Shown: positions 9,769 to 20,992, counted from the first letter of the stretch. The stretch: 64,000 nucleotides of DNA from Kitasatospora fiedleri (GCF_948472415.1 NZ_OX419519.1:3348001-3412000); one strand, 5' to 3'. The notes: generated from the letters alone by a model not told the origin. Made by a program: numbers and translations.

Positions 9769-10932
9769 TCACTTGTCGATGTCGCCGACCACGAAGAACA
9801 TCGACCCCAGGATCGCCACCATGTCCGCCACCAGCGTCCCCGGCAGCAGCTCGGTCAGCGCCTGGACGTTGTTGAAGGACGCCGAGCGCAGCTTGAGCCG
9901 CCACGGCGTCTTCTCGCCGCGCGAGACCAGGTAGTACCCGTTCAGGCCGAGCGGGTTCTCGGTCCAGGCGTACGTCTCGCCCTCCGGCGCCTTGAGCACC
10001 TTGGGCAGCCGCAGGTTGACCGGCCCGGCGGGCAGGTCGGCCAGCCGGTCGAGGCACGCGTCGGCGAGGTCGAGGGAGTTGGCGGTCTGCTCCAGCAGGC
10101 ACTCGAACCGGGCCAGGCAGTCGCCCTCCTCCCGGACGGCCACCTTCAGGACGTCCCGCAGCTCCCCGTACCCGAGGTAGGGCTCGTCGCGGCGCAGGTC
10201 GAAGTCGACGCCGCTGGCCCGGGCGATCGGCCCGCTGACGCCGTACGCGTGCACGTGCGCGCGGGAGAGGACGCCGACGCCCGCCGTGCGGCCGCGGAAG
10301 ATCTCGTTGCCGAGCACCAGGTCCTCGAAGACCGGCAGCTGCCCGCGCACCACGCCGACCGCGCGCCGGACCCGGCCGAGCCAGCCGGCCGGGAGGTCCT
10401 CCTTGAGGCCGCCGACCCGGTTGAACATGTAGTGCATCCGGCCGCCGGAGGCCTCCTCCAGGACGTGCTGGAGCTCCTCGCGGCCGTTGAAGGAGTGGAA
10501 GATCGGGGTGATGCCGCCCAGTTCCAGCGGGTAGGAGCCGAGGAACATCAGGTGGTTGAGGACGCGGTTGAGCTCGGCCAGCAGCGTCCGCAGCCAGACC
10601 GCCCGCTCGGGGACCTCCATGCCGAGCATCCGCTCGACGGCCAGCACCACGCCCAGCTCGTTGGCGAACGCGGAGAGCCAGTCGTGCCGGTTGGCCAGCA
10701 TGATGATCTGCCGGTAGTCGCGGGCCTCGAAGAGCTTCTCCGCGCCCCGGTGCATGTAGCCGATCACCGGCTCGGCGGAGGTGATCCGCTCCCCGTCGAG
10801 CACCAGCTTCAGGCGGAGCACGCCGTGCGTGGACGGGTGCTGCGGGCCGATGTTGAGCACCATGTCGGTGCTGCCGCCGTCGCCGGGGAGCGTCTGCGCG
10901 CCCGGGCCGATGCCGACCGTGGTCTCCGTCAT
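9769..10932 (-). CDS. nuoD: NADH-quinone oxidoreductase subunit D-type protein (orphan NuoD)
   Basis: This 387-residue homologue of the 49-kDa/NuoD subunit of respiratory complex I carries the conserved [25 protein letters not shown] and RIGNE-like segments, and ends at the canonical VVGDIDK. The ending suggests full length relative to short NuoD proteins. It sits outside any nuo operon, matching the second, orphan NuoD copies known in Streptomyces. The ATG follows AAGGAGG and lies only 15 bases after the methyltransferase stop, so the two are cotranscribed. Whether it assembles into complex I or replaces the main NuoD cannot be read from sequence. Confidence 0.9.
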   Translation of the reverse strand: MTETTVGIGPGAQTLPGDGGSTDMVLNIGPQHPSTHGVLRLKLVLDGERITSAEPVIGYMHRGAEKLFEARDYRQIIMLANRHDWLSAFANELGVVLAVERMLGMEVPERAVWLRTLLAELNRVLNHLMFLGSYPLELGGITPIFHSFNGREELQHVLEEASGGRMHYMFNRVGGLKEDLPAGWLGRVRRAVGVVRGQLPVFEDLVLGNEIFRGRTAGVGVLSRAHVHAYGVSGPIARASGVDFDLRRDEPYLGYGELRDVLKVAVREEGDCLARFECLLEQTANSLDLADACLDRLADLPAGPVNLRLPKVLKAPEGETYAWTENPLGLNGYYLVSRGEKTPWRLKLRSASFNNVQALTELLPGTLVADMVAILGSMFFVVGDIDK

Positions 10933-10947
10933 GGCCGTCGCCTCCTT

Positions 10948-11952
10948 CTACGAGGGGAGAGTCTGCCATCCCGGCAGGCCCGCGAGGTCGTCCGGTACCG
11001 GCATCCGGACGGCCTGGACCAGCCAGTGGAACGCGCCGAGCCCGCCCGGGTCGGTGAGCTCGGCGGCCTCGCCCGCCCCGCCGAGGGCGCGCAGGTAGGC
11101 CGCCGGGTCGCTGCCCGCCAGCGCCAGCGGCGGGCGGGCGCCGCTGACGCCCAGCGCGTGCAGCGCCTCGCGCTGGGTGGTGAGCAGCGCCGGGTGCCCG
11201 GCGACCGCCGCCGCGTCGAGCGCGACGTGCGCGGTCAGGTCGCGGGAGCCGTCGGGGACGGGGGCGCACTCGCGGCCGTCCCGGAAGCCGGTCAGGGTGC
11301 CGAACGGCGGCCGGGCCGCCCGCAGGTGCCCGTAGTCGACGGCCACCGCCAGGCCCCGCTCCAGGGTGCCGACGGCCGCGGCCCAGGCGGCGTCCCGCGG
11401 CCCGCCCAGCTCGACCCGCTCCCCGTCCGGCCACCAGCGCCCGGCCCAGGCCGCGTCCGGCGGGTCCACCGGCCCGCCGGGCCGCTCCGCCCCGTCCGGC
11501 GCGACCTCGACGTAGCGCAGCCGCCCGTCCGCGCCGCGCTCGGCGACCTCCAGCGGGACGTTGTCCAGCCACTCGTTGGCGAACAGCAGGCCCCGGACGC
11601 CGGCGGGCGGCTCGGCGGACCAGCCGATCTCGGCGGGCAGGCCGGGCGGGCGGTCGGCCAGCTCGACGGCCCGGAGGTCCACCCGTCCGCGCAGCCCGGC
11701 GGGGAGCAGGTCGCGCACCGCGAGGGTGAGTTCGCCGCGGCCGGCGCCGACGTCGACGAAGGCCAGCCGCTCCGGCCGGCCGAGCGCCGCGTCGACCCCC
11801 GCCAGCAGGCGGGTGACGGCGGCGGCGAAGCGCGCGGAGGCGTGCACCGAGGTGCGGAAGTGCCCGGCCGGGCCCTCCGGGCGGCGGTAGAAGCCGCCGT
11901 CGGGCCGGTACAGGGCGTGTTCGATCGCGGGCCGCCACCGCATCCATGTCAT
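10948..11952 (-). CDS. MidA/NDUFAF7-family class I SAM-dependent methyltransferase
   Basis: From ATG 11952 the protein has 334 residues; the upstream in-frame codons offer no start. It has the SAM-binding motif [19 protein letters not shown] near residue 75, and [15 protein letters not shown] near 135, the NE-DN-P step typical of the MidA/DUF185 family. The opening [17 protein letters not shown] is also typical. Family knowledge: mitochondrial NDUFAF7 dimethylates an arginine of NDUFS2, the NuoD homologue, during complex I assembly. Here the gene lies 15 bases upstream of an orphan nuoD on the same strand, so NuoD is the obvious candidate substrate (inference). Confidence 0.85.
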   Translation of the reverse strand: MTWMRWRPAIEHALYRPDGGFYRRPEGPAGHFRTSVHASARFAAAVTRLLAGVDAALGRPERLAFVDVGAGRGELTLAVRDLLPAGLRGRVDLRAVELADRPPGLPAEIGWSAEPPAGVRGLLFANEWLDNVPLEVAERGADGRLRYVEVAPDGAERPGGPVDPPDAAWAGRWWPDGERVELGGPRDAAWAAAVGTLERGLAVAVDYGHLRAARPPFGTLTGFRDGRECAPVPDGSRDLTAHVALDAAAVAGHPALLTTQREALHALGVSGARPPLALAGSDPAAYLRALGGAGEAAELTDPGGLGAFHWLVQAVRMPVPDDLAGLPGWQTLPS

Positions 11953-12057
11953 GGCGGGCGACGTTACCTGGGCGGGTCCGCCTCCACCCTGGGGAGTAGC
12001 CCCGGATCGCCCTCGCGGCGGAGCAGAACGGCCCCGCGGACTCCCTACGCTGGAGAC

Positions 12058-13269
12058 GTGCATCGACTCAACGCCTGGCTCCGCCGACATCCCGTGGTCG
12101 TCGACTCCGGCTGGGCGCTGCTCGTCCTGATGCTCGGCGTGCTCGCCGCGGTCGAGTCGAACGGCGTGCCGGACGCCCCGCTGCCCTCCTGGAAGCACTA
12201 CGCCGGCGTCGCGGTCGCCGTCCTGCTGCCCGCCCTGATGGTGGTGCGCCGCCGCCGGCCGGACGCCACCACCGCGGCGGCCGTCGCGCTCGGCCTCGGC
12301 CAGGTCGCGTTCGGGATCGACCCCAACGTGTCGAGCGTCGCCTACCTGGTGTTCGGCTACACCGGCGCCGCGTTCGGCCACGCCTGGACGTCCCGGCTGG
12401 CGCTGGCGGCGAGCCTGGCGGCCGGCCCGCTGACGCTGTGGCGGCTGACGCCCGCGGAGCAGCGCCAGAGCGGCTACGGGGCGGTGTTCCTGGCCGTGCT
12501 GATGACCACCCCGTTCGTGCTGTGCTGGGCCTGGGGACGGCTCACCCGGGTCCGCCGCGCCTACCTGGTCGAGCTGGAGGACCGGGCCGCCCGGCTGGAG
12601 CGCGAGCGCGACGCCCAGGCCCAGGTCGCGGTCGCCGCCGAGCGCGCCCGGATCGCCCGCGAGCTGCACGACGTGGTCGCGCACAACGTCTCGGTGATGA
12701 TCGTCCAGGCCGACGGCGCCGCCTACGTGATGGACTCCTCCCCGCAGCAGGCCAAGGAGGCGCTCGGCACCATCGCGTCCACCGGTCGCCAGGCCCTCGC
12801 CGAGATGCGCCGCCTGCTCGGGGTGCTGCGCACCGCCGACACGGCCGGCGAGTACGTGCCGCAGCCCGGCGTCGAGGAGCTGCCCGACCTGCTGGAGCAG
12901 GTCCGCACGGCCGGCCTGCCGGTCGAGTTCGCCACCACCGGCCAGGTCCGCGAACTGCCCCGCGGCCTGGAGCTGACGGTCTACCGGATCGTCCAGGAGG
13001 CGCTCACCAACGTCCGCAAGCACGGCGGGCCGGACGCCCGGGCCCGGGTCGCCGTCGACTTCCGGGACGGCGACCTGGAAGTCCTGGTCGAGGACGACGG
13101 CCGCGGCTCCACCCGCGAACAGCTCTCCGGCGGCGCCGACGGGCTCGGCCACGGCCTGATCGGCATGCGCGAACGCGTCGGTATGGTCAGCGGCAGCCTG
13201 GACGTCGGGCCCCGGCCCGGCGGCGGCTTCCGGATTCGGGCCGTCCTGCCGCTCAGAGCGTCCGCCTGA
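12058..13269 (+). CDS. Two-component sensor histidine kinase (NarL-partner, HisKA_3 type)
   Basis: Starting at GTG 12058 after GGAG, this 403-residue membrane kinase has about six hydrophobic segments in residues 15-160. A short coiled coil follows ([15 protein letters not shown]), then the HisKA_3 box [17 protein letters not shown] with phospho-acceptor His204. The ATPase domain has [13 protein letters not shown] (N box) and DDGRG (G1 box). The sensor part has no extracellular loop of size, so it probably senses within the membrane. The cognate regulator begins 32 bases downstream. Confidence 0.92.
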   Translation: MHRLNAWLRRHPVVVDSGWALLVLMLGVLAAVESNGVPDAPLPSWKHYAGVAVAVLLPALMVVRRRRPDATTAAAVALGLGQVAFGIDPNVSSVAYLVFGYTGAAFGHAWTSRLALAASLAAGPLTLWRLTPAEQRQSGYGAVFLAVLMTTPFVLCWAWGRLTRVRRAYLVELEDRAARLERERDAQAQVAVAAERARIARELHDVVAHNVSVMIVQADGAAYVMDSSPQQAKEALGTIASTGRQALAEMRRLLGVLRTADTAGEYVPQPGVEELPDLLEQVRTAGLPVEFATTGQVRELPRGLELTVYRIVQEALTNVRKHGGPDARARVAVDFRDGDLEVLVEDDGRGSTREQLSGGADGLGHGLIGMRERVGMVSGSLDVGPRPGGGFRIRAVLPLRASA

Positions 13270-13301
13270 CCCACCCGCCCCCACGTAAGGAGACCCGAGC
13301 G

Positions 13302-13990
13302 ATGCCGATCCGCGTCATGCTGGTCGACGACCAGGAACTGCTGCGCACCGGCTTCCGGATGGTCCTGCAGTCACAGGGCGACATCGAGATCGCCGCCGAG
13401 GCGGGCGACGGCCAGCAGGCCGTCGACGTGCTGCGCACCGCCGAGGTCGACGTGATCCTGATGGACGTCCGGATGCCCCGGCTCGACGGCGTCCAGGCCA
13501 CCCGCCGGATCTGCCTGGACGAGCACGGCACCCCGATCGAGGGCGCCCCCCGGGTCCTCATCCTCACCACCTTCGACCTGGACGAGTACGCCTTCGCCGC
13601 GCTCAAGGCCGGCGCCTCCGGCTTCCTGCTCAAGGACGTCCCGCCCACCGAGCTGGTCGCCGCGATCCGCTCCGTGCACGGCGGCGACGCGGTGGTCGCC
13701 CCCACCACCACCCGCCGCATGATCGACCGCTTCGCCGAGGTCCTCCCCACCCCGCCGGCACCCCCGGCTCCCCCCTCCTCGGCCCGCTCACCGACCGCGA
13801 GCGCGAGGTCTTCCTGCTGGTCGCCCAGGGCCTCTCCAACGGCGAGATCGCCGCCCGCCTGGTCCTCTCCGAAGCCACCGTCAAGACCCACGTCGGCCGC
13901 ATCCTCGCCAAACTCGGCCTCCGCGACCGCGTCCAGGCCGTCGTCCTCGCCTACGAGAACGGCCTCGTCCGAGCCGGCGAGACCCCCTGA
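13302..13990 (+). pseudogene. NarL/FixJ-type response regulator, frameshifted between receiver and HTH
   Basis: The ATG at 13302 follows AAGGAG. The receiver domain is intact to about residue 145 (VDDQ, phospho-acceptor Asp55 in LMDVRMP, conserved Lys in LLKD). The frame then turns to low-complexity Pro/Ser and would run on to 14144. The LuxR-type HTH ([30 protein letters not shown]) is fully preserved one frame back and ends at the TGA 13988-13990. One base is missing somewhere in 13746-13780, most simply in the CCCC run at 13750-13753 (or the C6 run at 13770-13775). Adding it gives a normal 229-residue regulator. Because everything downstream is under protein-level constraint, a sequencing error or very recent mutation is likelier than an old pseudogene. 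Confidence 0.85.
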
Positions 13991-14063
13991 CGGGGGCCGC
14001 CGCCCCGGCCCGCGCACCCCCGGCCCGGACGCACGGGTGGGCGGGCCGGAAACCCCCGTACCA

Positions 14064-14092
14064 TTGACCGGTACGTCTGGTACCCCTAGAGG
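14064..14092 (+). promoter_or_regulatory. Candidate sigma-70-type promoter of the pan/nad block
   Basis: TTGACC at 14064-14069 and TAGAGG at 14087-14092 are separated by 17 bases, matching the primary sigma factor pattern of streptomycetes. The -10 ends 14 bases before the GTG of the first gene, so the 5' leader would be very short. No terminator separates this site from the frameshifted response regulator 74 bases upstream. Confidence 0.45.
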
Positions 14093-14106
14093 ACTGGAAC
14101 GGAAGA

Positions 14107-15021
14107 GTGCTGCCCGACTTCGGAGACCCCTCCGACCCCGGTAACCGCCCCGCCCGACTCACCGTGGGCGTCCTCGGCGCCGGCCGCGTCGGCCCCGCCC
14201 TGGGCGCCGCCCTGCAACTCGCCGGTCACCGCGTGGTCGCCGCGTCCGGCGTCTCCGCCGCGTCCCGCCGCCGGGCCGAGGCCCTGCTGCCGGGGGTGCG
14301 GCTGGTCGCGCCCCCGCAGGTGACGGCCGCCGCGGACCTGGTGCTGCTGACCGTCCCGGACGACGCCCTGCCCGGTCTCGTGCAGGGCCTGGCCGCGACC
14401 GGCGCGGTCCGCCCGGGCCAGCTGCTCGTGCACACCTCGGGCGCGCACGGCGTGGCCGTGCTGGAGCCCGCCGCCCGGGCGGGTGCGCTGCCGCTGGCGC
14501 TGCACCCCGCGATGACCTTCACCGGCACCTCGGTGGACGTGGCCCGGCTGGCCGGCTGCCCGTTCGGGGTGACCGCCCCGGAGGAGCTGCGCCCGGTCGC
14601 CGAGGCCCTGGTGGTGGAGATGGGCGGCGAGCCGTCCTGGATTCCCGAGGAGGTCCGGCCGCTCTACCACACGGCGCTCGCGCACGGCGCGAACCACCTG
14701 GTGACGCTGGTCGCGCAGGCGATGGAGCTGCTGCGCACGGCGGGCGTCCAGGAACCCGGCCAGATGCTCGGCCCGCTGCTGGGCGCGGCCCTGGACAACG
14801 CCCTGCGCTCGGGCGACCTCGCGCTGACCGGCCCGGTGGCCCGCGGCGACGTCGGGACGGTGCGCACGCACCTGGACCGACTCGCTACGGTGACCCCGGA
14901 CATCGGCCAGGCGTACCGGGCGATGGCGCGGGCGACCGCCCAGCGCGCGGTGGCCAACAGCACGTTGAAGCCGGAGCCGGCGGCGGCGCTGCTGGACGTA
15001 CTGAACGAGGAGAAGCACTGA
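14107..15021 (+). CDS. Rossmann-like and DUF2520 domain protein upstream of panC
   Basis: This 304-residue protein starts at GTG 14107. The N-terminal dinucleotide-binding fold has [16 protein letters not shown] near residue 20, and the Rossmann strand LVLLTVPDD. The helical C-terminal half ([19 protein letters not shown]) is the DUF2520 type. It is the counterpart of the conserved gene before panC in mycobacteria (Rv3603c position). Its fold resembles ketopantoate and pyrroline-carboxylate reductases, so a reductase role in pantothenate supply is plausible but unproven. Its TGA overlaps the panC ATG by one base (TGATG), so the two are translationally coupled. Confidence 0.85.
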   Translation: MLPDFGDPSDPGNRPARLTVGVLGAGRVGPALGAALQLAGHRVVAASGVSAASRRRAEALLPGVRLVAPPQVTAAADLVLLTVPDDALPGLVQGLAATGAVRPGQLLVHTSGAHGVAVLEPAARAGALPLALHPAMTFTGTSVDVARLAGCPFGVTAPEELRPVAEALVVEMGGEPSWIPEEVRPLYHTALAHGANHLVTLVAQAMELLRTAGVQEPGQMLGPLLGAALDNALRSGDLALTGPVARGDVGTVRTHLDRLATVTPDIGQAYRAMARATAQRAVANSTLKPEPAAALLDVLNEEKH

Positions 15022-15926
15022 TGGCACGCGACAGGCGCCCGGCGAAGGCCCCGAAGGCGGCGAAGGCCCGCACGGCGGTGCTGACCCGCACCGTGGAGGA
15101 GTTCGAGGCCGCGTTCTGGCCGGACGAGCAGCCGGTGGACAACGCCGTGGTGATGACCATGGGCGCGCTGCACGCGGGCCACGCGGCGCTGGTGCGGGAG
15201 GCCCGCCGCCGGGTCGGCCGGGACGGCCGGGTCGCGGTGACGGTCTTCGTGAACCCGCTGCAGTTCGGCGCCGGCGAGGACCTGGACCGCTACCCGCGCA
15301 CCCTGGACGCGGACCTCGCGCTCGCCGAGGAGGCGGGCGCGGACGTGGTGTTCGCCCCGTCCGTGGACGAGGTGTACCCGAACGGCGAGCCGCTGGTGCG
15401 GCTCTCGGCCGGCCCGATGGGCGAGGGCTTCGAGGGCGCGTCCCGCCCGGGGCACTTCGACGGGATGCTGACCGTGGTCGCCAAGCTGCTGCACATCACC
15501 GACCCGGACTTCGCGGTGTTCGGCGAGAAGGACGCCCAGCAGCTGGCGCTCGTCCGCCGGATGGTCGCCGACCTGGACTTCGACGTGGAGGTGGTCGGCG
15601 TCCCGACCGTCCGCGAGGAGGACGGCCTGGCGCTGTCCTCCCGCAACCGCTTCCTCTCTGCGGCCGAGCGCACGCAGGCGCTCGCCCTCTCCCGCGCCCT
15701 GTTCGCCGGCCGGGACGCCGGCGCGCAGGGCCCCAAGGCCGTCCGCGAGGCGGCCGCCGCCGTGCTGGAGGGCGCGGACGGCCTCTCCCCCGACTACCTC
15801 GCCCTGGTCGATCCGCTCTCCTTCACCGAGGCGCCGGACGACTTCCGGGGCGAGGCGGTGCTCGCCGTCGCGGCCCGGGTCGGCTCGACCCGGCTGATCG
15901 ACAACGTGAGCGTCATCGTCCGCTAG
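15021..15926 (+). CDS. panC: Pantothenate synthetase
   Basis: The enzyme ligates pantoate and beta-alanine with ATP to give pantothenate. The 301-residue sequence has the family's ATP-binding [12 protein letters not shown] near residue 48, NPLQFG, the pantoate site around [24 protein letters not shown], and the closing SSRN loop ([10 protein letters not shown]). A basic 20-residue N-terminal tail ([14 protein letters not shown]) precedes the catalytic fold. It is coupled to the upstream Rossmann gene and followed after 96 bases by panD, so the two enzymes making and using beta-alanine are adjacent. Confidence 0.97.
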   Translation: MARDRRPAKAPKAAKARTAVLTRTVEEFEAAFWPDEQPVDNAVVMTMGALHAGHAALVREARRRVGRDGRVAVTVFVNPLQFGAGEDLDRYPRTLDADLALAEEAGADVVFAPSVDEVYPNGEPLVRLSAGPMGEGFEGASRPGHFDGMLTVVAKLLHITDPDFAVFGEKDAQQLALVRRMVADLDFDVEVVGVPTVREEDGLALSSRNRFLSAAERTQALALSRALFAGRDAGAQGPKAVREAAAAVLEGADGLSPDYLALVDPLSFTEAPDDFRGEAVLAVAARVGSTRLIDNVSVIVR

Positions 15927-15940
15927 CCCGGACGCCCGGG

Positions 15941-15968
15941 GCGGCCGGCCTCCCGAGGTCCCGGCCGC
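15941..15968 (+). terminator. Hairpin between panC and panD (possible attenuator)
   Basis: GCGGCCGG (15941-15948) pairs with CCGGCCGC (15961-15968) around a loop that can itself fold. There is no T-run. It could reduce read-through from panC into panD or just be spacer. Confidence 0.3.
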
Positions 15969-16022
15969 TCCGTCCACCACCGGTAGGCACCACCAGGCAT
16001 GCACTCACAGGAGGCGTGACCC

Positions 16023-16472
16023 ATGTTCCGCACCATGCTCAAGTCCAAGATCCACCGTGCCACCGTCACCCAGGCCGACCTGCACTACGTCGGTTCGGTG
16101 ACGGTCGACGAGGACCTGCTCGACGCCGCGGACCTGCTCCCCGGCGAGCTGGTCCACATCGTCGACATCAACAACGGCGCCCGGCTGGAGACCTACACCA
16201 TCGCCGGCCCGCGCGGCTCGGGCGTCATAGGCATCAACGGCGCCGCCGCGCGCCTGGTCCACCCCGGCGACCTGGTGATCCTGATCGCCTACGGGCAGAT
16301 GGACACCGCCGAGGCCAAGGCGTACCTGCCGAAGGTGGTGTTCGTCGACGAGCGCAACCGGATCACCGGCCTCGGCGGCGACCCCGCGGACGCCCCCGAG
16401 GGCAGCGGACTGGTGCGCGGGGACGGCGCGTACGGTGGTGCGAACGGCGCGGCCGACGCCGCCGCGCGCTGA
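16023..16472 (+). CDS. panD: Aspartate 1-decarboxylase proenzyme
   Basis: This pyruvoyl enzyme converts aspartate to beta-alanine for pantothenate synthesis. The 149-residue proenzyme begins [20 protein letters not shown]. The self-cleavage site Gly24-Ser25 is visible in YVGS, with INGAAARL and LVILIAYG later, as in the family. The last 25 residues are a Gly/Ala-rich tail absent from E. coli PanD. nadB follows after 16 bases, which links CoA and NAD synthesis in one transcript. Confidence 0.97.
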   Translation: MFRTMLKSKIHRATVTQADLHYVGSVTVDEDLLDAADLLPGELVHIVDINNGARLETYTIAGPRGSGVIGINGAAARLVHPGDLVILIAYGQMDTAEAKAYLPKVVFVDERNRITGLGGDPADAPEGSGLVRGDGAYGGANGAADAAAR

Positions 16473-16488
16473 AGGAGCAGCTGAACCC

Positions 16489-18102
16489 ATGTCGCACCGC
16501 CTGACCGCCCCCGCCCCCGGCTGGACCACGAGCACCGACGTGGTCGTGATCGGCTCCGGCGTGGCCGGGCTCACCGTCGCGCTCAACGCCCGCAAGGCCG
16601 GCCTGCGGGCCATGGTGGTCACCAAGGCGGTGCTGGACGAGGGCTCCACCCGCTGGGCCCAGGGCGGCATCGCCGCCGCCCTGGGCGAGGGCGACACCCC
16701 GGAGCAGCACCTCCAGGACACCCTGGTCGCGGGCGCCGGCCTGTGCGACGAGGAGGCGGTGCGCACCCTGGTCACCGAGGGCCCGGACGCGGTGCGCCGG
16801 CTCATCGAGGCGGGCGCCGAGTTCGACCTCGACGAGGACGGCGAGATCGTGCTGACCCGCGAGGGCGGCCACCACCGCCGCCGGATCGCGCACGCCGGCG
16901 GCGACGCCACCGGCGCCGAGATCGAGCGCGCCCTGGTCGCCGCGATCGAGGCCGACCCGGGCCTGGAGCTGATCGAGCACGCCCTGGTCCTGGACCTGCT
17001 CACCGACGCCGACGGGCACGCCTCCGGCGTCACCCTGCACGTGATGGGCGAGGGCCAGCGCGACGGCGTCGGCGCGATCCTGGCCCGGGCCGTGGTGCTG
17101 GCCACCGGCGGCATGGGCCAGGTCTTCTCGGCCACCACCAACCCGGCGGTCTCCACCGGCGACGGCGTCGCGCTCGCCCTGCGGGCCGGCGCCGAGGTCA
17201 CCGACCTGGAGTTCGTCCAGTTCCACCCGACCGTGCTGTTCCTCGGCCCGGACGCCCAGGGCCAGCAGCCGCTGGTCTCCGAGGCGGTCCGCGGCGAGGG
17301 CGCGCACCTGGTCGACGCGGACGGGGTCCGCTTCATGGTCGGCCAGCACGAACTGGCCGAACTCGCCCCGCGCGACATCGTCGCCAAGGCGATCATCCGC
17401 CGGATGCACGAGCAGGGCGCCCGGCACATGTACCTGGACGGGCGGCACTTCGGCGCCGAGATGTGGGAGCACCGCTTCCCCACCATCCTGGCCGCCTGCC
17501 GGGCGCACGGCATCGACCCGGTCACCGAGCCGATCCCGGTCTCCCCGGCCGCCCACCACGCCTCCGGCGGCGTCCGCACCGACCTGCACGGCCGCACCAC
17601 CGTCCCGGGCCTGTACGCCTGCGGCGAGGTCGCCTGCACCGGCGTGCACGGCGCCAACCGGCTGGCCTCCAACTCGCTGCTGGAGGGCCTGGTCTTCGCC
17701 GAGCGGATCGCCGCCGACCTGGCCGCGCTGAACGCCGCCGGCCGGCTCCCGGCCCGCACCGTCACCACCGACGCGGCGCACGCGGCCGAGCCCGTCCCGC
17801 TGCTGCCCGCCGGGGCCCGCGGCGAGCTCCAGCAGCTGATGTCCGCCGGCGCGGGCGTGATCCGCTCCGCGGACTCGCTGGCCGCCACCGCCAAGGGCCT
17901 GGCCGGCCTGGCCGACCCGGACCACCCCGGCTCCCCGTCCGTGGAGACCTGGGAGGCCACCAACCTGCACCAGGTCGCCACCGCCCTCACCGCCTCCGCC
18001 GCCCTGCGCCAGGAGACCCGCGGCTGCCACTGGCGCGAGGACTTCCCCGACCGCGACGACGCCCACTGGCACCGCCACGTCGTCCACCCGCTCGCCGGCT
18101 GA
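16489..18102 (+). CDS. nadB: L-aspartate oxidase
   Basis: NadB is a FAD enzyme that oxidises aspartate to iminoaspartate, the first step of de novo NAD synthesis. The 537-residue protein has the dinucleotide motif VIGSGVAGLTVAL near residue 20, GSTRWAQGGIAAAL near 50, and substrate-site HHASGGVRTDLHGRT and GEVACTGVHGANRLASNSLLEG near 370-400. ATG 16489 was chosen; an earlier in-frame GTG would overlap panD. No nadA (quinolinate synthase) lies in this block, so it must be encoded elsewhere. Confidence 0.95.
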   Translation: MSHRLTAPAPGWTTSTDVVVIGSGVAGLTVALNARKAGLRAMVVTKAVLDEGSTRWAQGGIAAALGEGDTPEQHLQDTLVAGAGLCDEEAVRTLVTEGPDAVRRLIEAGAEFDLDEDGEIVLTREGGHHRRRIAHAGGDATGAEIERALVAAIEADPGLELIEHALVLDLLTDADGHASGVTLHVMGEGQRDGVGAILARAVVLATGGMGQVFSATTNPAVSTGDGVALALRAGAEVTDLEFVQFHPTVLFLGPDAQGQQPLVSEAVRGEGAHLVDADGVRFMVGQHELAELAPRDIVAKAIIRRMHEQGARHMYLDGRHFGAEMWEHRFPTILAACRAHGIDPVTEPIPVSPAAHHASGGVRTDLHGRTTVPGLYACGEVACTGVHGANRLASNSLLEGLVFAERIAADLAALNAAGRLPARTVTTDAAHAAEPVPLLPAGARGELQQLMSAGAGVIRSADSLAATAKGLAGLADPDHPGSPSVETWEATNLHQVATALTASAALRQETRGCHWREDFPDRDDAHWHRHVVHPLAG

Positions 18103-18164
18103 CGTCCGCGAGCGCACCCCCGCCAGCCGATCCCCGTACCGCCGAAACCTGGAGCCCTGCCACC

Positions 18165-19136
18165 ATGTCCCACTCCGAACTGCCCCTCCTGTCCACCGAG
18201 TCCGGCGGCTGCGGCGACGGCTGCGCGTGCGGCGAGGGCGAGGAGTACGAGACCGGTCTCGACCCGGCGCTCGCCGCCCTGCTGGAGGACGCCGGGCTGG
18301 ACCCGGTCGAGGTGGAGGACGTGGCGATGACGGCCCTGTCCGAGGACCTGGCCGGCGGCGAGGACGTCACCTCGGTGGCGACCGTCCCGGCCGAGGCCGT
18401 CGCCACCGCGGACTTCACCGCCCGCCAGGCGGGCGTGGTGGCCGGTCTGCGGGTGGCGGAGGCCGTCGTCTCGCTGGTCTGCGAGGAGGAGTTCGAGGTC
18501 GAGCGGCACGTCGAGGACGGCGAGCGGGTCGCCCCCGGCCAGGTGCTGCTCTCGGTGCGCAGCCGCACCCGGGACCTGCTCACCGCCGAGCGCTCGGCGC
18601 TGAACCTGCTCTGCCACCTGTCCGGCATCGCCACCGCGACCCGGGCCTGGGCGGACGCGCTGGAGGGCACCGGCGCGGTGGTCCGCGACACCCGCAAGAC
18701 CACCCCGGGCCTGCGCGCGCTGGAGAAGTTCGCGGTGCGGGCCGGCGGCGGCGCCAACCACCGGATGGCGCTCTCGGACGCCGCGCTGGTCAAGGACAAC
18801 CACGTGGTCGCCGCGGGCGGCGTGGTGGAGGCGTTCACCGCCGTGCGCGAGGCGTTCCCGGAGCTGCCGATCGAGGTCGAGGTGGACACGGTCGAGCAGA
18901 TCGCGCCCGTCCTGGAGGCCGGCGCCGACCTGATCCTGCTGGACAACTTCACCCCCGCGCAGCTGCGCGAGGCGGTCGCGCTGGTCGCGGGCCGGGCGAA
19001 GCTGGAGGCTTCCGGCGGCCTGACCCTGGCCACCGCGCGCGAGGTCGCCGAGACCGGGGTCGACTACCTGGCCGTCGGCGCCCTGACGCACTCCGCCCCG
19101 ATCCTCGACATCGGCCTGGACCTCCGCAGCTCCTGA
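18165..19136 (+). CDS. nadC: Nicotinate-nucleotide pyrophosphorylase (quinolinate phosphoribosyltransferase)
   Basis: NadC converts quinolinate and PRPP to nicotinate mononucleotide. The 323-residue protein contains the family signature DTRKTTPGLRALEKFAVRAG (near residue 180), GGGANHR, ALVKDNH and EVEVDTVEQ. The N-terminus carries an extra 40-residue segment with a small cysteine cluster (CGDGCACGEG) not usual in NadC, possibly metal-binding. It follows nadB by 62 bases. Confidence 0.96.
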   Translation: MSHSELPLLSTESGGCGDGCACGEGEEYETGLDPALAALLEDAGLDPVEVEDVAMTALSEDLAGGEDVTSVATVPAEAVATADFTARQAGVVAGLRVAEAVVSLVCEEEFEVERHVEDGERVAPGQVLLSVRSRTRDLLTAERSALNLLCHLSGIATATRAWADALEGTGAVVRDTRKTTPGLRALEKFAVRAGGGANHRMALSDAALVKDNHVVAAGGVVEAFTAVREAFPELPIEVEVDTVEQIAPVLEAGADLILLDNFTPAQLREAVALVAGRAKLEASGGLTLATAREVAETGVDYLAVGALTHSAPILDIGLDLRSS

Positions 19137-19175
19137 CCCTTCGAACCCCGACCCTTCGAAGCAGAAAGCGCCCCC

Positions 19176-19973
<798 letters not shown>

Positions 19974-20179
19974 CGCCCCCGGCCACCGCCGCCCGACGCC
20001 CCCGGCCACCGCCGCCCGACACCCCGACCGCCCCGCCCGGGCCCCGGTCCGCCCCGGCGGGCGCCGGGGCCCGCCGCGTTCCCGGGGCGCGGTCGGCCCA
20101 CGGGCCATCTCATAGGCCAATCGGGACAAACACGTCATCAATCGCCATAAGTCGGACGCACGACACGTACTGTCGACCC

Positions 20180-20877
20180 ATGCCAACGCCACACGGATCG
20201 CGCGGCGGCATGGCCTTCAGCGCCGATGAAGTCCGGGTGCTGCGCCGTGTCCTCGCCCAAGCCCTCTACCCGGCCGCGCCCGACCGGCTCCCGCTGCCCG
20301 CCGCGGCCGGCGAACTGTGGACCGAGGACGTGCAGGACGCGCTACGGCTGACCGAGGCCATCGACGAGGCGGTCCAGGAGGGCGGGCGGCTGCGGGCCTT
20401 CATGCTCACCGACCTGGCCCGCTACCGGGCCGCCCTGCCCGGGAGCGTCGCGGGCTACCTGGACCGCCTGGAGGAGGCCGTCGCCGACGGCTACCTGCCC
20501 ACCGCCGAGGACCTCTCGGCCCTGCGCTCGCTGTCCCGCCAGCCCTGCGGCCCGCCCGAACAGGCCCGCCGCTCCCGGCTCGCCGGCCGCTGCCACGCGC
20601 TCGCCGAGGCCGAGGTCCGCGAGCGGCTCTCGCTGGGCTCCGGCCAGCGGCACCTCGCGGCGGTGCCCAGCCCGGCGTCCGAACCCCAGCCCGCCACCCC
20701 AGTCGGAGGACGGTCCCCGATGAACGACCAGCAGCCCCCGCACCCGGCCGAGCGCCCCCGTCCCCGCCGGATGCCCACCCCGCCGAGCTGTTCGGCCGCC
20801 GCGCCCGGTCGGCCCCGCACCAGGAGCCGCCGGCCGACGAGGAGCGGCCGGAACTCGCCACCGGCACCGACGGCTGA
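20180..20877 (+). pseudogene. Conserved hypothetical before lysS, frameshifted near its C-terminus
   Basis: ATG 20180 opens a helical protein (FSADEVRVLRRVLAQAL near residue 12; GYLDRLEEAVADGYLPT near 95). I do not recognise a function; position-equivalent genes occur before lysS in related genomes. At about residue 198 the frame turns to Pro/Arg/Ser low complexity and would fuse in frame into lysS. One frame back the expected C-terminus (AELFGRRARSA, then an acidic tail) is intact and stops at 20875-20877. Adding one C in the CCCC run at 20778-20781 gives a 232-residue protein. The context CCCACCCCGCCG is identical, in sequence and codon phase, to that of the frameshifted response regulator. 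Confidence 0.65.
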
Positions 20878-20898
20878 CCGGCCGCCGCAGCGCACCGC

Positions 20899-20924
20899 GA
20901 GCCCCCTCCGTCCGGAGGGGGCTC
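20899..20924 (+). terminator. Hairpin terminator upstream of lysS
   Basis: GAGCCCCCTCCG and CGGAGGGGGCTC form a perfect 12-bp stem with a 2-base loop between the hypothetical gene and lysS. No T-run follows, which is common in this high-GC group. Confidence 0.65.
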
Positions 20925-20992
20925 CGCCGTTCCGGGCGCCCCCGCCGACATCCCGTGACGGAGCGGGCCGTGAGCCTGGCTACCCTGGTGGG

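Noticed and set aside
13750..13776. Programmed -1 ribosomal frameshifting in the response regulator
   Set aside because: The C6 run could slip, but the site is not a standard X XXY YYZ heptamer. A second gene breaks in an identical word without a C6 run, which favours a sequence error.
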